NCBI GenBank assembly: GCA_934718155.1
Contig: CAKUZF010000002.1
Location: 37,588 to 101,587, forward strand
Direction of reading: 5' to 3'
DNA from: an uncultured Parabacteroides sp.
Lineage (GTDB): Bacteria; Bacteroidota; Bacteroidia; Bacteroidales; Tannerellaceae
Length of the DNA stretch: 64,000 nucleotides
The translations under genes were made by a program, and so were the position numbers. The notes below the pieces were generated by a model that was given only the letters and a program-made list of their open reading frames with translations, was not told the DNA's origin and did no database searches. Below, piece by piece: positions 44,492 through 51,979 of the stretch (the stretch's first letter is position 1; every line of letters starts with the position of its first letter).

Positions 44492-45301
44492 CTACTTCTT
44501 CGGCTGATACTTGGCCTTGATCTCGGGCAACCATTTCTTGATCTCGGCGATGCGCGTCGCATCGCTCGGGTGCGTGCTCATAAACTCGGGCACCGACCCG
44601 CTGCCGCCTGCCGACATCTTCTGCCAGAAACCTACCGCCACGTCGGGGTTGTAGCCCGCCATCGTCATGAACACCAAGCCCATATAGTCGGCCTCGCTCT
44701 CGTGCTTGCGCGAGAAGGGAAGCATCACGCCATACTGCGCCCCGATGCCATAGACCGAAGTGGCCAACTGCTGGACCGCCGTGCTGCGATTGCTGACAGC
44801 CTGCCCCAGGATGGCCGCTCCATACTGCGCCATCAGCTGCTGGCTCATGCGCTCGTTGCTATGTTTTGCCACCGCGTGCGCCACCTCGTGGCCAACCACC
44901 ACGGCCAACTCGTCGTCTGAGCTAACAATGCCCAGCAGCCCCTCATACACCACGATCTTGCCGCCCGGCATGCAGAAGGCGTTCAGCTGCTGGTCTTTCA
45001 CGAGGTTGAACTCCCAAGCGAAGTTCTTCACCTCGCTCTCCAGCCCGTTCTGCCGCAAGTATTGCTCCGTGGCGGCGGCAATCTTCTGCCCCACACGGGT
45101 CACCATGGCACTCTGCTTCGCGTTGCTCGACTTCGTTGCCGTCTTGATATAATCATTATATTGCGTCAGGCTCGACGAGAGCACCTCCTGATCCGACACC
45201 AGCAACACCTGTTTGCGTCCCGTCAGCGGAACGCTCGAACAACCCGCCAAAAGCATAAGGGCCACCCAGGCGCCCATCCATCTCTTCATTGTTTTTCTCA
45301 T
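44492..45301 (-). CDS. M48 family metalloprotease lipoprotein (LoiP/BepA-like)
   Basis: 269 residues from the ATG at 45301, which has GGAGA upstream. Longer in-frame starts place the lipobox too deep. Lipobox LLAGC (Cys21). The zinc site HEVAHAVAKHSNE gives HExxH, and the third ligand Glu lies in KHESEADYMG. These are periplasmic, membrane-anchored zinc peptidases that degrade misfolded outer-membrane proteins, which would fit a cell with SprA and many barrels. It is divergent from ftsX across a repeat-rich spacer. Confidence 0.92.
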   Translation of the reverse strand: MRKTMKRWMGAWVALMLLAGCSSVPLTGRKQVLLVSDQEVLSSSLTQYNDYIKTATKSSNAKQSAMVTRVGQKIAAATEQYLRQNGLESEVKNFAWEFNLVKDQQLNAFCMPGGKIVVYEGLLGIVSSDDELAVVVGHEVAHAVAKHSNERMSQQLMAQYGAAILGQAVSNRSTAVQQLATSVYGIGAQYGVMLPFSRKHESEADYMGLVFMTMAGYNPDVAVGFWQKMSAGGSGSVPEFMSTHPSDATRIAEIKKWLPEIKAKYQPKK

Positions 45302-45864
45302 AACGATTCTCTTTTTCTCCATTCTTCTTGTTTGCTTATAAACAGCAGGCAAAAATAAGCATTTTTTTTGAGGCAAATCGTGTCAAAAAAAAAAAGGGGT
45401 TTCCCCCCGCCCCGCTATCAGATATGGATTTTTTTTTTTTTGTAAGCGTATATATAATACGCTATAAAAAAAGAAAAATCGATATGCCAAACTTTCGCAA
45501 AATAACGATGGGCATGCGTGCAAATTTCGTTGCCCGTCGTTTGAAATTTTGTTGCCCGTGCCGATAAATTTTGTTGCCCGTCGTTTTGAGTTTCCGTTGC
45601 CCGTGGTTTTTTAAAACGACGGGCAACGAAATTTACGCAGATCACCATGTTTTTTTACGCCGACGGGCTTCGTTTTTTACATCCATCGCCTTGGCTTTCC
45701 AAGGCGACAGGCATGGGCAATGCCAAGCCTCTCATTTGTTAAATATACGAAAACAACCAAGCAAATGAATTTTAATTCGTAATTTTGCGCCAAAATTAGG
45801 TGGTGTGTGCCTTCACGCATCACCTACTATTTTTTTGAATCATCATTAAACCAAATAGAATCGG
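45302..45864. other. 563-base spacer with homopolymer tracts and repeats
   Basis: No gene is seen between the divergent peptidase and ftsX genes. From the left it contains an A tract and a short G/C run (about 45379-45415) and a 12-base T tract (45430-45441). Next come a 7-bp hairpin AGCGTAT/ATACGCT (45445-45463), the 22-bp repeat array B, and a TAATTTTG box at 45780-45787 that may be the promoter of ftsX. Confidence 0.7.
45527..45637. repeat. 22-bp repeat array B with an inverted copy
   Basis: Direct units 45527-45548, 45549-45570, 45571-45592 and 45593-45614 share the core GTTGCCCGT with array A near 16.4 kb. One unit, containing GTTGCCCGTGCCGATAAATT, is identical in both arrays. An inverted copy at 45615-45637 lets the array fold into a hairpin (GTTGCCCGTCGTT with AACGACGGGCAAC). 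Both arrays are preceded by a similar GGCAT-N-CGYGCAAATT lead. Confidence 0.85.
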
Positions 45865-46743
45865 ATGGCTGATAATAGAAATGTGAGTGCCGCTTCCTTT
45901 TTCCACTCCCGCCTGACCACCATCATCAGTATCGCTTTGGTACTATTCCTGATGGGGCTGATCATGCTGATGGGGCTGCTTGGAAACAAGCTCTCCGTCT
46001 ATGTGAAAGAGAACATCTCTTTCTCGATCGTATTGAAAGACAATCAGAAAGAGGCAGACATAATGAAGATGCAGAAGCGACTCGACTCGCTGCCCTACAT
46101 CAAGTCGACCGAATACATCTCGAAAGAGCAAGCCGCCAAGGAGCTGGAGGAAGAGCTGGGCGAGAGCCCCGAGGCCTTCTTGGGCTTCAACCCCCTGCAA
46201 GCCTCGATCGAGGTGAAGCTGCACGCCGACTATGCCAACCCCGACAGCCTGCAACTCATCGAGCAACAGATCAAACGCTACACGAGCGTCGACGAGCTGC
46301 TCTATCGCAAAGACATGATGGAGATGGTGCACAACAACCTGCAACGCATAGGCGTGATCCTGCTCGGATTGGCCGCCCTGCTGACAATCATCTCCTTCGT
46401 GCTGATAGGCAACACCATCCGCCTGCTGCTCTACTCGAAGCGTTTCCTGATCCACACGATGCGACTGGTCGGAGCCACGGCGGGCTTCATTCGCCGCCCC
46501 TTCATCTATTACAACCTGGTGAGCGGCATCATCGCGGCCATACTGGCCATCCTGATGCTGACGGGAGCCCTGCTCTATCTGCAAAACGAGCTCTCGGGTT
46601 TCGTGCAGCTGCTCGACCTGCAGTCGCTCCTGATCGTAGATGGCGCCATCCTGCTCTTGGGCATCCTCCTGACGGTGGTCGCCACCTTCTTCGCCGTGAA
46701 CAAATACCTGCGCATGCGGGGCGACCAGCTCTACTATATATAA
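45865..46743 (+). CDS. ftsX: Cell division protein FtsX
   Basis: 292 residues. Membrane segments at about 20-42, 165-190, 215-240 and 255-280 flank a large extracellular loop, the FtsX/permease topology. With FtsE it forms an ABC-like complex that regulates septal peptidoglycan hydrolases. No ftsE is adjacent. It leads the operon ftsX-DUF3098-uppP-truB-queA-folK, a known Bacteroidetes order. Its upstream spacer carries repeat array B. Confidence 0.93.
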   Translation: MADNRNVSAASFFHSRLTTIISIALVLFLMGLIMLMGLLGNKLSVYVKENISFSIVLKDNQKEADIMKMQKRLDSLPYIKSTEYISKEQAAKELEEELGESPEAFLGFNPLQASIEVKLHADYANPDSLQLIEQQIKRYTSVDELLYRKDMMEMVHNNLQRIGVILLGLAALLTIISFVLIGNTIRLLLYSKRFLIHTMRLVGATAGFIRRPFIYYNLVSGIIAAILAILMLTGALLYLQNELSGFVQLLDLQSLLIVDGAILLLGILLTVVATFFAVNKYLRMRGDQLYYI

Positions 46744-46782
46744 ATTAGGTAATAAGCAAACAACAAAATCAAACATAAAAGA

Positions 46783-47016
46783 ATGGCAAACAAAGATTTC
46801 GCTTTCGGAAAAGAGAATTTCGTATGGATCGCCGCGGCGATTGCCTGCATCATCATCGGCTTCATGCTGATGAGTGGAGGCGGCTCGGGCGACAGCACCT
46901 TCAACCCCGAGATTTTCAGCACACGCCGCATCGTGGTGGCTCCCATCGTGACGGTTATCGGCTTCGTGCTGGTGATAGTTGGCATCCTGCGCAACAGTAA
47001 AGACAAAAACAAGTAA
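46783..47016 (+). CDS. DUF3098 small membrane protein
   Basis: 77 residues with two membrane helices (about 10-29 and 44-65). FAFGKENFVWIAAAIACIIIGFMLMSGGGS is the DUF3098 signature. Function is unknown. Conserved placement between ftsX and uppP suggests a cell-envelope role. Confidence 0.88.
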   Translation: MANKDFAFGKENFVWIAAAIACIIIGFMLMSGGGSGDSTFNPEIFSTRRIVVAPIVTVIGFVLVIVGILRNSKDKNK

Positions 47017-47019
47017 GGA

Positions 47020-47856
47020 ATGAGCACGATAGAGGTTATTATCATAGCAATCATCGAGGGACTGACCGAGTTCCTGCCCGTCTCATCGACGGGCCACATG
47101 ATCATCACGCAGAGCCTGCTGGGCGTCGAGAGCACCGATTTCGTGAAGGCCTTCACCGTCATCATCCAGTTTGGAGCGATCCTTTCGGTGGTTTGCCTCT
47201 ACTGGCAACGCTTCTTCCGCCTGAACGAGGGGAAGGTGACCGACCTGAAGAGCTTCCTGCATAAGTTCGACTTCTACTGGAAGCTGCTCGTGGCCTTCCT
47301 GCCGGCGGCCGTCATCGGACTGGCTTGCGGCGACCTGATCGACGAGCTGCTCGAAAACGTGTGGGTCGTGGCCACCATGCTGGTGGTGGGCGGCATCTTC
47401 ATGCTGTTTGTCGACAAGCTGTTCAACCACCCCGCCGAGTCGCAGGCGATCAGCGAGAAGAAGGCGCTGGCGATTGGTTTCTTCCAGTGTATCGCCATGA
47501 TACCTGGCGTTTCGCGCTCGATGGCCACCATCGTGGGCGGTATGGCGCAGCGGCTGAACCGCAAGACGGCGGCCGAGTTCTCCTTCTTCCTGGCCGTGCC
47601 GACCATGTTTGCCGCCACAGCCTATAAGGTGCTGAAACTCTTCTTGGCCCCTAACGGAGCGGAGGTGCTGAGCGAAAACATCAGCGCGCTGGTGATCGGC
47701 AACGTCGTGGCCTTCATCGTGGCCCTCTTAGCGATCAAGTTCTTCATCGGGTTCGTCACCCGCTATGGCTTCAAAGCCTTCGGCTACTACCGCATCTTGG
47801 TGGGCGGGCTGATCTTGGTGATGCTGTTTTTAGGATATAACTTACAGATTGTTTGA
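47020..47856 (+). CDS. uppP: Undecaprenyl-diphosphatase (UppP/BacA)
   Basis: 278 residues, multi-pass. Signature motifs are EGLTEFLPVSSTGH (13-26) and PGVSRSMATIVGG, which together form the phosphatase site in the membrane. The enzyme dephosphorylates undecaprenyl diphosphate to recycle the lipid carrier for peptidoglycan and surface polymers, and its excess confers bacitracin tolerance. The stop (TGA) shares a base with the truB ATG, indicating translational coupling. Confidence 0.96.
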   Translation: MSTIEVIIIAIIEGLTEFLPVSSTGHMIITQSLLGVESTDFVKAFTVIIQFGAILSVVCLYWQRFFRLNEGKVTDLKSFLHKFDFYWKLLVAFLPAAVIGLACGDLIDELLENVWVVATMLVVGGIFMLFVDKLFNHPAESQAISEKKALAIGFFQCIAMIPGVSRSMATIVGGMAQRLNRKTAAEFSFFLAVPTMFAATAYKVLKLFLAPNGAEVLSENISALVIGNVVAFIVALLAIKFFIGFVTRYGFKAFGYYRILVGGLILVMLFLGYNLQIV

Positions 47857-48575
47857 TGGATTTCATAGCAGGAGAGATTCTCTATTTCAATAAGCCACTG
47901 AAATGGACCTCGTTCGACCTGGTCAATAAGTTTCGCTATAAGCTGAGCCGCAAGCTGAAGGTAAAGAAGATCAAGGTGGGCCACGCCGGCACACTCGACC
48001 CCCTGGCTACGGGCGTGATGATAGTCTGCACCGGCAAGGCGACGAAGCGCATCGACGAGTTTCAGTATCAAACAAAAGAATACGTAGCCACCCTGAAGCT
48101 GGGCGAGACCACCCCCTCCTTCGACCTGGAGAAAGAGGTAGACGCCGTCTACCCCACCGACCACATCACCCGGGAGCTGGTGGAAGAGACCCTGAAGCAA
48201 TTCGTAGGCACCATCGAGCAGATACCGCCCGTGTTCTCGGCCTGCAAGGTGGAGGGCAAGCGCGCCTACGAACTGGCCCGCAAGGGCGAGGAGGTGAACC
48301 TCAAGTCGAAAACACTGGTGATCGACGAGATCGAACTGCTGGAGTGCGCCCTGCCCGTCGTGAAGATACGGGTGGTGTGCAGCAAAGGCACCTACATCCG
48401 CGCCTTGGCCCGCGACATCGGCGTGGCCTTGCAATCGGGCGCCCACCTGATCGGCCTGGAGCGCACCCGCATCGGCGAGGTAACGATCGGCCAATGCATG
48501 TCGCCCGAGGCAATCGATGCCTTCCTCGACGAGGCGATCCCGACAGCGGTGGAAACAGAGACAGAAAAGAAATAA
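47856..48575 (+). CDS. truB: tRNA pseudouridine(55) synthase
   Basis: 239 residues from the ATG at 47856, which overlaps the uppP stop as TGATG. A TTG one codon earlier is less likely. Catalytic Asp48 lies in VGHAGTLDPLATGVMI. Early KPLKWTSFDLVNKFR and late GTYIRALARDIG are family motifs. TruB makes pseudouridine 55 in the T-loop of tRNAs. The gene is followed 29 bases later by queA, another tRNA modification gene. Confidence 0.97.
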   Translation: MDFIAGEILYFNKPLKWTSFDLVNKFRYKLSRKLKVKKIKVGHAGTLDPLATGVMIVCTGKATKRIDEFQYQTKEYVATLKLGETTPSFDLEKEVDAVYPTDHITRELVEETLKQFVGTIEQIPPVFSACKVEGKRAYELARKGEEVNLKSKTLVIDEIELLECALPVVKIRVVCSKGTYIRALARDIGVALQSGAHLIGLERTRIGEVTIGQCMSPEAIDAFLDEAIPTAVETETEKK

Positions 48576-48604
48576 AAAAACATAGAGCGAAAGGCGTTAA
48601 GTAT

Positions 48605-49654
48605 ATGAAGCTTTCAAAATTCAAATTCAACCTGCCGGCAGAGTTGATCGCAACCTATCCGGCGAAACACAGAGATGAGTCTCGATTGATGGTCGTACAC
48701 AAAGACAGCGGCAAGATCGAGCATCGCATTTTCAAGGAGATCTTAGATTATTACGGAAAGGGAGACGTGTTCATCTTCAACAACACACGCGTGTTTCCCG
48801 CCCGCCTGTATGGCAACAAGGAGAAGACAGGCGCACGTATCGAAGTGTTCCTGCTGCGTGAGCTGAACGAGGAGCTGCGCCTGTGGGATGTGCTAGTGGA
48901 TCCGGCTCGTAAGATCCGCATCGGCAACAAGCTCTATTTCGGCGAAGACGACTCGATGGTGGCCGAGGTGATCGACAACACGACCTCGCGCGGCCGCACG
49001 CTGCGCTTCCTGTTCGACGGCAACCACGACGACTTCAAGAAGGCGCTCTACGCCCTTGGCGAGACGCCGCTGCCCAAATACATCAACCGTCCGGCCGAGC
49101 CCGACGACGAGGAGCGCTACCAGAACATCTTCGCGACCGAAGAGGGAGCCGTGGTGGCTCCGGCGGCAGGCCTTCACTTCAGCCGCGAGCTGATGAAACG
49201 CTTGGAGATCAAGGATTGCCACTTCGCCTACCTGACGTTGCACTCCGGCTTGGGCAACTACCGCGAGATCGACGTGGAAGACCTGACGAAGCACAAGATG
49301 GACTCGGAGCAGATGGTGATCAACGGCGACGTGACCAGCATCGTCAACAAGGCGAAAGACGAGGGCCATCAGGTGTGCGCCGTAGGCACCTCGGTGATGC
49401 GTGCGATTGAGACGGCGGTCAGCACCGACGGACACCTGAAGGAGTTCGAGGGCTGGACAAACAAGTTCATCTTCCCGCCCTACGACTTCGGCGTGGCCAG
49501 CAGCATGATCACCAACTTCCACATGCCCCTCTCCACCCTGCTGATGATGACCGCCTCGTTTGGCGGCTACGAGCTGGTGATGGATGCCTACGACGTGGCC
49601 GTGAAGGAGGAGTATCACTTCGGTGCCTACGGCGACGCGATGTTGATTATCTAA
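48605..49654 (+). CDS. queA: S-adenosylmethionine:tRNA ribosyltransferase-isomerase
   Basis: 349 residues from the ATG at 48605. The open frame extends 87 codons further upstream only because it runs antiphase inside truB. QueA transfers the ribosyl part of SAM to preQ1-tRNA, forming epoxyqueuosine. Recognised: the start KLSKFKFNLPAELIATYPAK, DVFIFNNTRVFPARL, VAPAAGLHFS, and the C-terminal TNFHMPLSTLLMM. Other queuosine genes are not in the window. Confidence 0.97.
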   Translation: MKLSKFKFNLPAELIATYPAKHRDESRLMVVHKDSGKIEHRIFKEILDYYGKGDVFIFNNTRVFPARLYGNKEKTGARIEVFLLRELNEELRLWDVLVDPARKIRIGNKLYFGEDDSMVAEVIDNTTSRGRTLRFLFDGNHDDFKKALYALGETPLPKYINRPAEPDDEERYQNIFATEEGAVVAPAAGLHFSRELMKRLEIKDCHFAYLTLHSGLGNYREIDVEDLTKHKMDSEQMVINGDVTSIVNKAKDEGHQVCAVGTSVMRAIETAVSTDGHLKEFEGWTNKFIFPPYDFGVASSMITNFHMPLSTLLMMTASFGGYELVMDAYDVAVKEEYHFGAYGDAMLII

Positions 49655-49691
49655 CACACAACATACATAAATAAATAATAGAGCAAAAAAC

Positions 49692-50177
49692 ATGTTTACA
49701 ACTGCTTACATCGGATTAGGCTCCAACCTGGGCGACCGCAAGGTCAACCTTGAGCAGGCCTGTGAGTTATTGGCAGAGCGGGCGGGCACGATACTCGCCT
49801 GCTCCAAGTTTTACGAGACGGAGCCTTGGGGCTTCGAGTCGGCCAACAAATTTCTCAACGCGGCCTTGGTGATCCGCACCACGCTGACCCCGGGCGGACT
49901 GCTGAACCTCACCCAGCAAATGGAGCATGAGATGGGCCGCACCACCAAGGAGGATGGCGCGACCTATCACGACAGACTGATCGACATCGACCTCCTGATG
50001 ATGGACGACTTGATCGTAAGCAACGAGCGCCTCGAACTGCCGCACCCGTTGATGCACAAGCGCAAGTTCGTGCTGGAGCCGCTGGCCGAGATCGCTCCCG
50101 AGGTGAAACACCCCCTGCTGGGCAAGACCATGCAGGAGTTGCTGAACGACCTCGCCGACAACAAAGAGCAGGCTTAA
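49692..50177 (+). CDS. folK: 2-amino-4-hydroxy-6-hydroxymethyldihydropteridine pyrophosphokinase
   Basis: 161 residues. HPPK transfers pyrophosphate from ATP to the pterin in folate synthesis. The N-terminal AYIGLGSNLGDRKVNLEQA, the middle TEPWGFESANKFLNAALVI, and the DIDLLMMDDLIV and LPHPLMHKRKFVLEPLAEI blocks are diagnostic. It is last gene of the ftsX operon. The terminator stem begins inside its final codons. Confidence 0.97.
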   Translation: MFTTAYIGLGSNLGDRKVNLEQACELLAERAGTILACSKFYETEPWGFESANKFLNAALVIRTTLTPGGLLNLTQQMEHEMGRTTKEDGATYHDRLIDIDLLMMDDLIVSNERLELPHPLMHKRKFVLEPLAEIAPEVKHPLLGKTMQELLNDLADNKEQA

Positions 50178-50194
50178 AAACCTGCTCTTTTTTT
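50163..50194 (+). terminator. Strong terminator overlapping the folK stop
   Basis: Ten-bp stem AAAGAGCAGG (50163-50172) with CCTGCTCTTT (50181-50190) and a T run to 50194. It ends the ftsX-folK operon. Confidence 0.9.
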
Positions 50195-50225
50195 CCTCTC
50201 ACATTTCACCCCTAAAAAAGGATAT

Positions 50226-50426
50226 ATGGATCATAACTTAGTTGACAAAGCGATGACGCAAGGCCTCGTGTTCAAGAAGGCCAAGGGAGCAAACACCGAC
50301 GCCAACGGCAAGAAGGTGAAGTTTGCCGACTTCCTGAAAGGGACCCACGGCTCCGACTCAGCCAAGTGGAAAGCGAGCTTTAAGTATAAAAAAGCATTGC
50401 GCAATACGCAGAAAAAGAAAAAATAG
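50226..50426 (+). CDS. Small basic protein of unknown function
   Basis: 66 residues, strongly Lys-rich, ending NTQKKKK. Reads as a compact soluble peptide (DHNLVDKAMTQGLVFKKAK, then KFADFLKGTHGSDSAKWKAS). Codon use is like the neighbours and it has its own upstream region after the folK terminator, so it is probably real. The charge suggests nucleic-acid or ribosome binding, but this is only inference. Not recognised. Confidence 0.6.
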   Translation: MDHNLVDKAMTQGLVFKKAKGANTDANGKKVKFADFLKGTHGSDSAKWKASFKYKKALRNTQKKKK

Positions 50427-50427
50427 C

Positions 50428-50435
50428 TATCTTTG
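50428..50435 (+). promoter_or_regulatory. -7 box for metK
   Basis: TATCTTTG matches TAnnTTTG, just after the stop of the small basic protein. Transcription from here would place the SAM-II-like element at the very 5' end of the metK mRNA. Confidence 0.6.
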
Positions 50436-50445
50436 CAGCCGAATT

Positions 50446-50500
50446 GACGTGGATAGATTTGTAATGCTTGCAACCACGGGAAAAAATGCTAAAAACATCC
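50446..50500 (+). promoter_or_regulatory. Probable SAM-II-like riboswitch upstream of metK
   Basis: A compact H-type pseudoknot can be drawn. P1 is CGTGG (50448-50452) with CCACG (50474-50478), and its loop holds GATTT (50456-50460) and TTGCAA (50468-50473). Downstream an A-rich linker leads to GCTAAA (50488-50493). GC of GCTAAA can pair with the loop GC (470-471), leaving a T-T pair as in the SAM-II ligand site, and CAT (50496-50498) with ATG (464-466). These are the conserved SAM-II features, and the regulated gene makes SAM. About 72 bases separate it from the metK ATG, longer than usual. Confidence 0.6.
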
Positions 50501-50572
50501 TCTATTTTGTTGCCGTCCGGCATCCAGACCTCCCCCATCAATTCGCAGATAAGATAAACCCTATTAAAATCT

Positions 50573-51862
50573 ATGAGTTATTTATTTACCTCCGAATCGG
50601 TGTCAGAAGGACACCCCGATAAAGTAGCCGATCAGATCTCGGATGCTTTGCTGGATGAGTTTTTGGCCTACGACCCAAACTCAAAAGTAGCTTGCGAAAC
50701 CCTTGTTACAACCGGGCAGGTTGTCTTGGCTGGAGAAGTGAAATCAAGTGCTTATGTAGATGTGCAGGATGTGGCACGTCAGGTGATCCAGAAGATTGGA
50801 TACACCAAGAGTGAATATCAATTCGAGGCGAAGTCGTGTGGCGTCTTCTCGTCGATCCACGAACAGAGCGGCGACATCAACCGCGGCGTGGAGCGCTCAG
50901 ATCCCTACGAGCAGGGCGCGGGCGACCAGGGCATGATGTTTGGCTACGCGACCAACGAGACGGCTAATTATATGCCTTTGGCCTTAGACCTCTCGCACAG
51001 CCTCTTGCTGGAATTGGCTAAGATCCGTAAGCAAGAGCCCAACGTGATGTCTTATCTGCGTCCCGACGCAAAGAGCCAGGTGACAATCGAATACGACGAC
51101 AACGGCACGCCGCTGCGCATCGACACGATCGTTGTCTCTACGCAGCACGACGAGTTTATCGGCCCCAAAGGCATCACGCAAGAAGAGGCCGACAAGGCTA
51201 TGCAAAAGCGCATCGCTAAGGATGTGAAGGAGATCCTGATCCCGAGAGTGAAAGCGCAGTATCCCGCCCACGTGCAGGCGCTGTTCAACGACCAGATCAT
51301 CTACCACGTAAACCCGACGGGCAAGTTCGTGATCGGCGGCCCCCACGGCGACACCGGTTTGACGGGTCGTAAGATCATCGTCGATACCTACGGCGGCAAG
51401 GGCGCGCATGGTGGTGGCGCCTTCTCGGGCAAAGACCCCTCGAAGGTGGATCGCTCGGCCGCTTATGCCGCTCGCCACATCGCGAAGAACATGGTGGCAG
51501 CTGGCGTGGCAGACGAGATGCTGGTGCAGGTCTCTTACGCCATCGGCGTAGCGAAACCGATGAACATCTTCGTCAACACCTATGGCAGAGCCAAGGTGAA
51601 CATGACCGACGGCGAGATTGCCACTCGCATCTGGGATCTGTTCGACATGCGTCCGAAGGCCATCGAGGAGCGCCTGAAGCTGCGCAACCCGATCTATTTC
51701 GAGACGGCCTCTTACGGCCACATGGGTCGCACGCCCCAAGTGGTGAAGAAGGTGTTCAACTCTCGCTACTTGGCGGAGCCGATCGTGAAAGAGGTAGAGC
51801 TCTTCACCTGGGAAAAGCTGGACTATGTAGATAAGATCAAGGAGGCGTTCGGACTCCACTAA
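50573..51862 (+). CDS. metK: S-adenosylmethionine synthetase
   Basis: 429 residues, longer than E. coli MetK (384), as usual in Bacteroidetes. It makes SAM from methionine and ATP. Seen: SEGHPDKVADQISDALLDEF with the catalytic His14 and metal Asp16, GAGDQGMMFGYA, IGGPHGDTGLTGRKIIVDTYGG, and the phosphate loop GGGAFSGKDPSKVDRSAAY. It is monocistronic between a SAM-II-like leader and a strong terminator. Confidence 0.98.
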   Translation: MSYLFTSESVSEGHPDKVADQISDALLDEFLAYDPNSKVACETLVTTGQVVLAGEVKSSAYVDVQDVARQVIQKIGYTKSEYQFEAKSCGVFSSIHEQSGDINRGVERSDPYEQGAGDQGMMFGYATNETANYMPLALDLSHSLLLELAKIRKQEPNVMSYLRPDAKSQVTIEYDDNGTPLRIDTIVVSTQHDEFIGPKGITQEEADKAMQKRIAKDVKEILIPRVKAQYPAHVQALFNDQIIYHVNPTGKFVIGGPHGDTGLTGRKIIVDTYGGKGAHGGGAFSGKDPSKVDRSAAYAARHIAKNMVAAGVADEMLVQVSYAIGVAKPMNIFVNTYGRAKVNMTDGEIATRIWDLFDMRPKAIEERLKLRNPIYFETASYGHMGRTPQVVKKVFNSRYLAEPIVKEVELFTWEKLDYVDKIKEAFGLH

Positions 51863-51880
51863 TCGATAAATAAAACAATT

Positions 51881-51928
51881 AGCGCCGCATAGCGATGGAA
51901 CATGTTCCACGGCTATGCGGCGCTTTTT
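51881..51928. terminator. Terminator between metK and the YfcC-family gene
   Basis: Thirteen-bp stem AGCGCCGCATAGC (51881-51893) with GCTATGCGGCGCT (51912-51924), then five T. It serves metK and probably also the convergent transporter gene. Confidence 0.88.
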
Positions 51929-51979
51929 ATTTAGGGTAAAGCAGGCGGAATCGAGCCCCCTCCGCTTAGCAAGAATCGC

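Noticed and set aside
48344..48604. N-terminal extension of QueA by 87 residues
   Set aside because: It overlaps truB in another frame and encodes an Arg/His/Pro-rich stretch. The family start MKLSKFKFNLP is at 48605.
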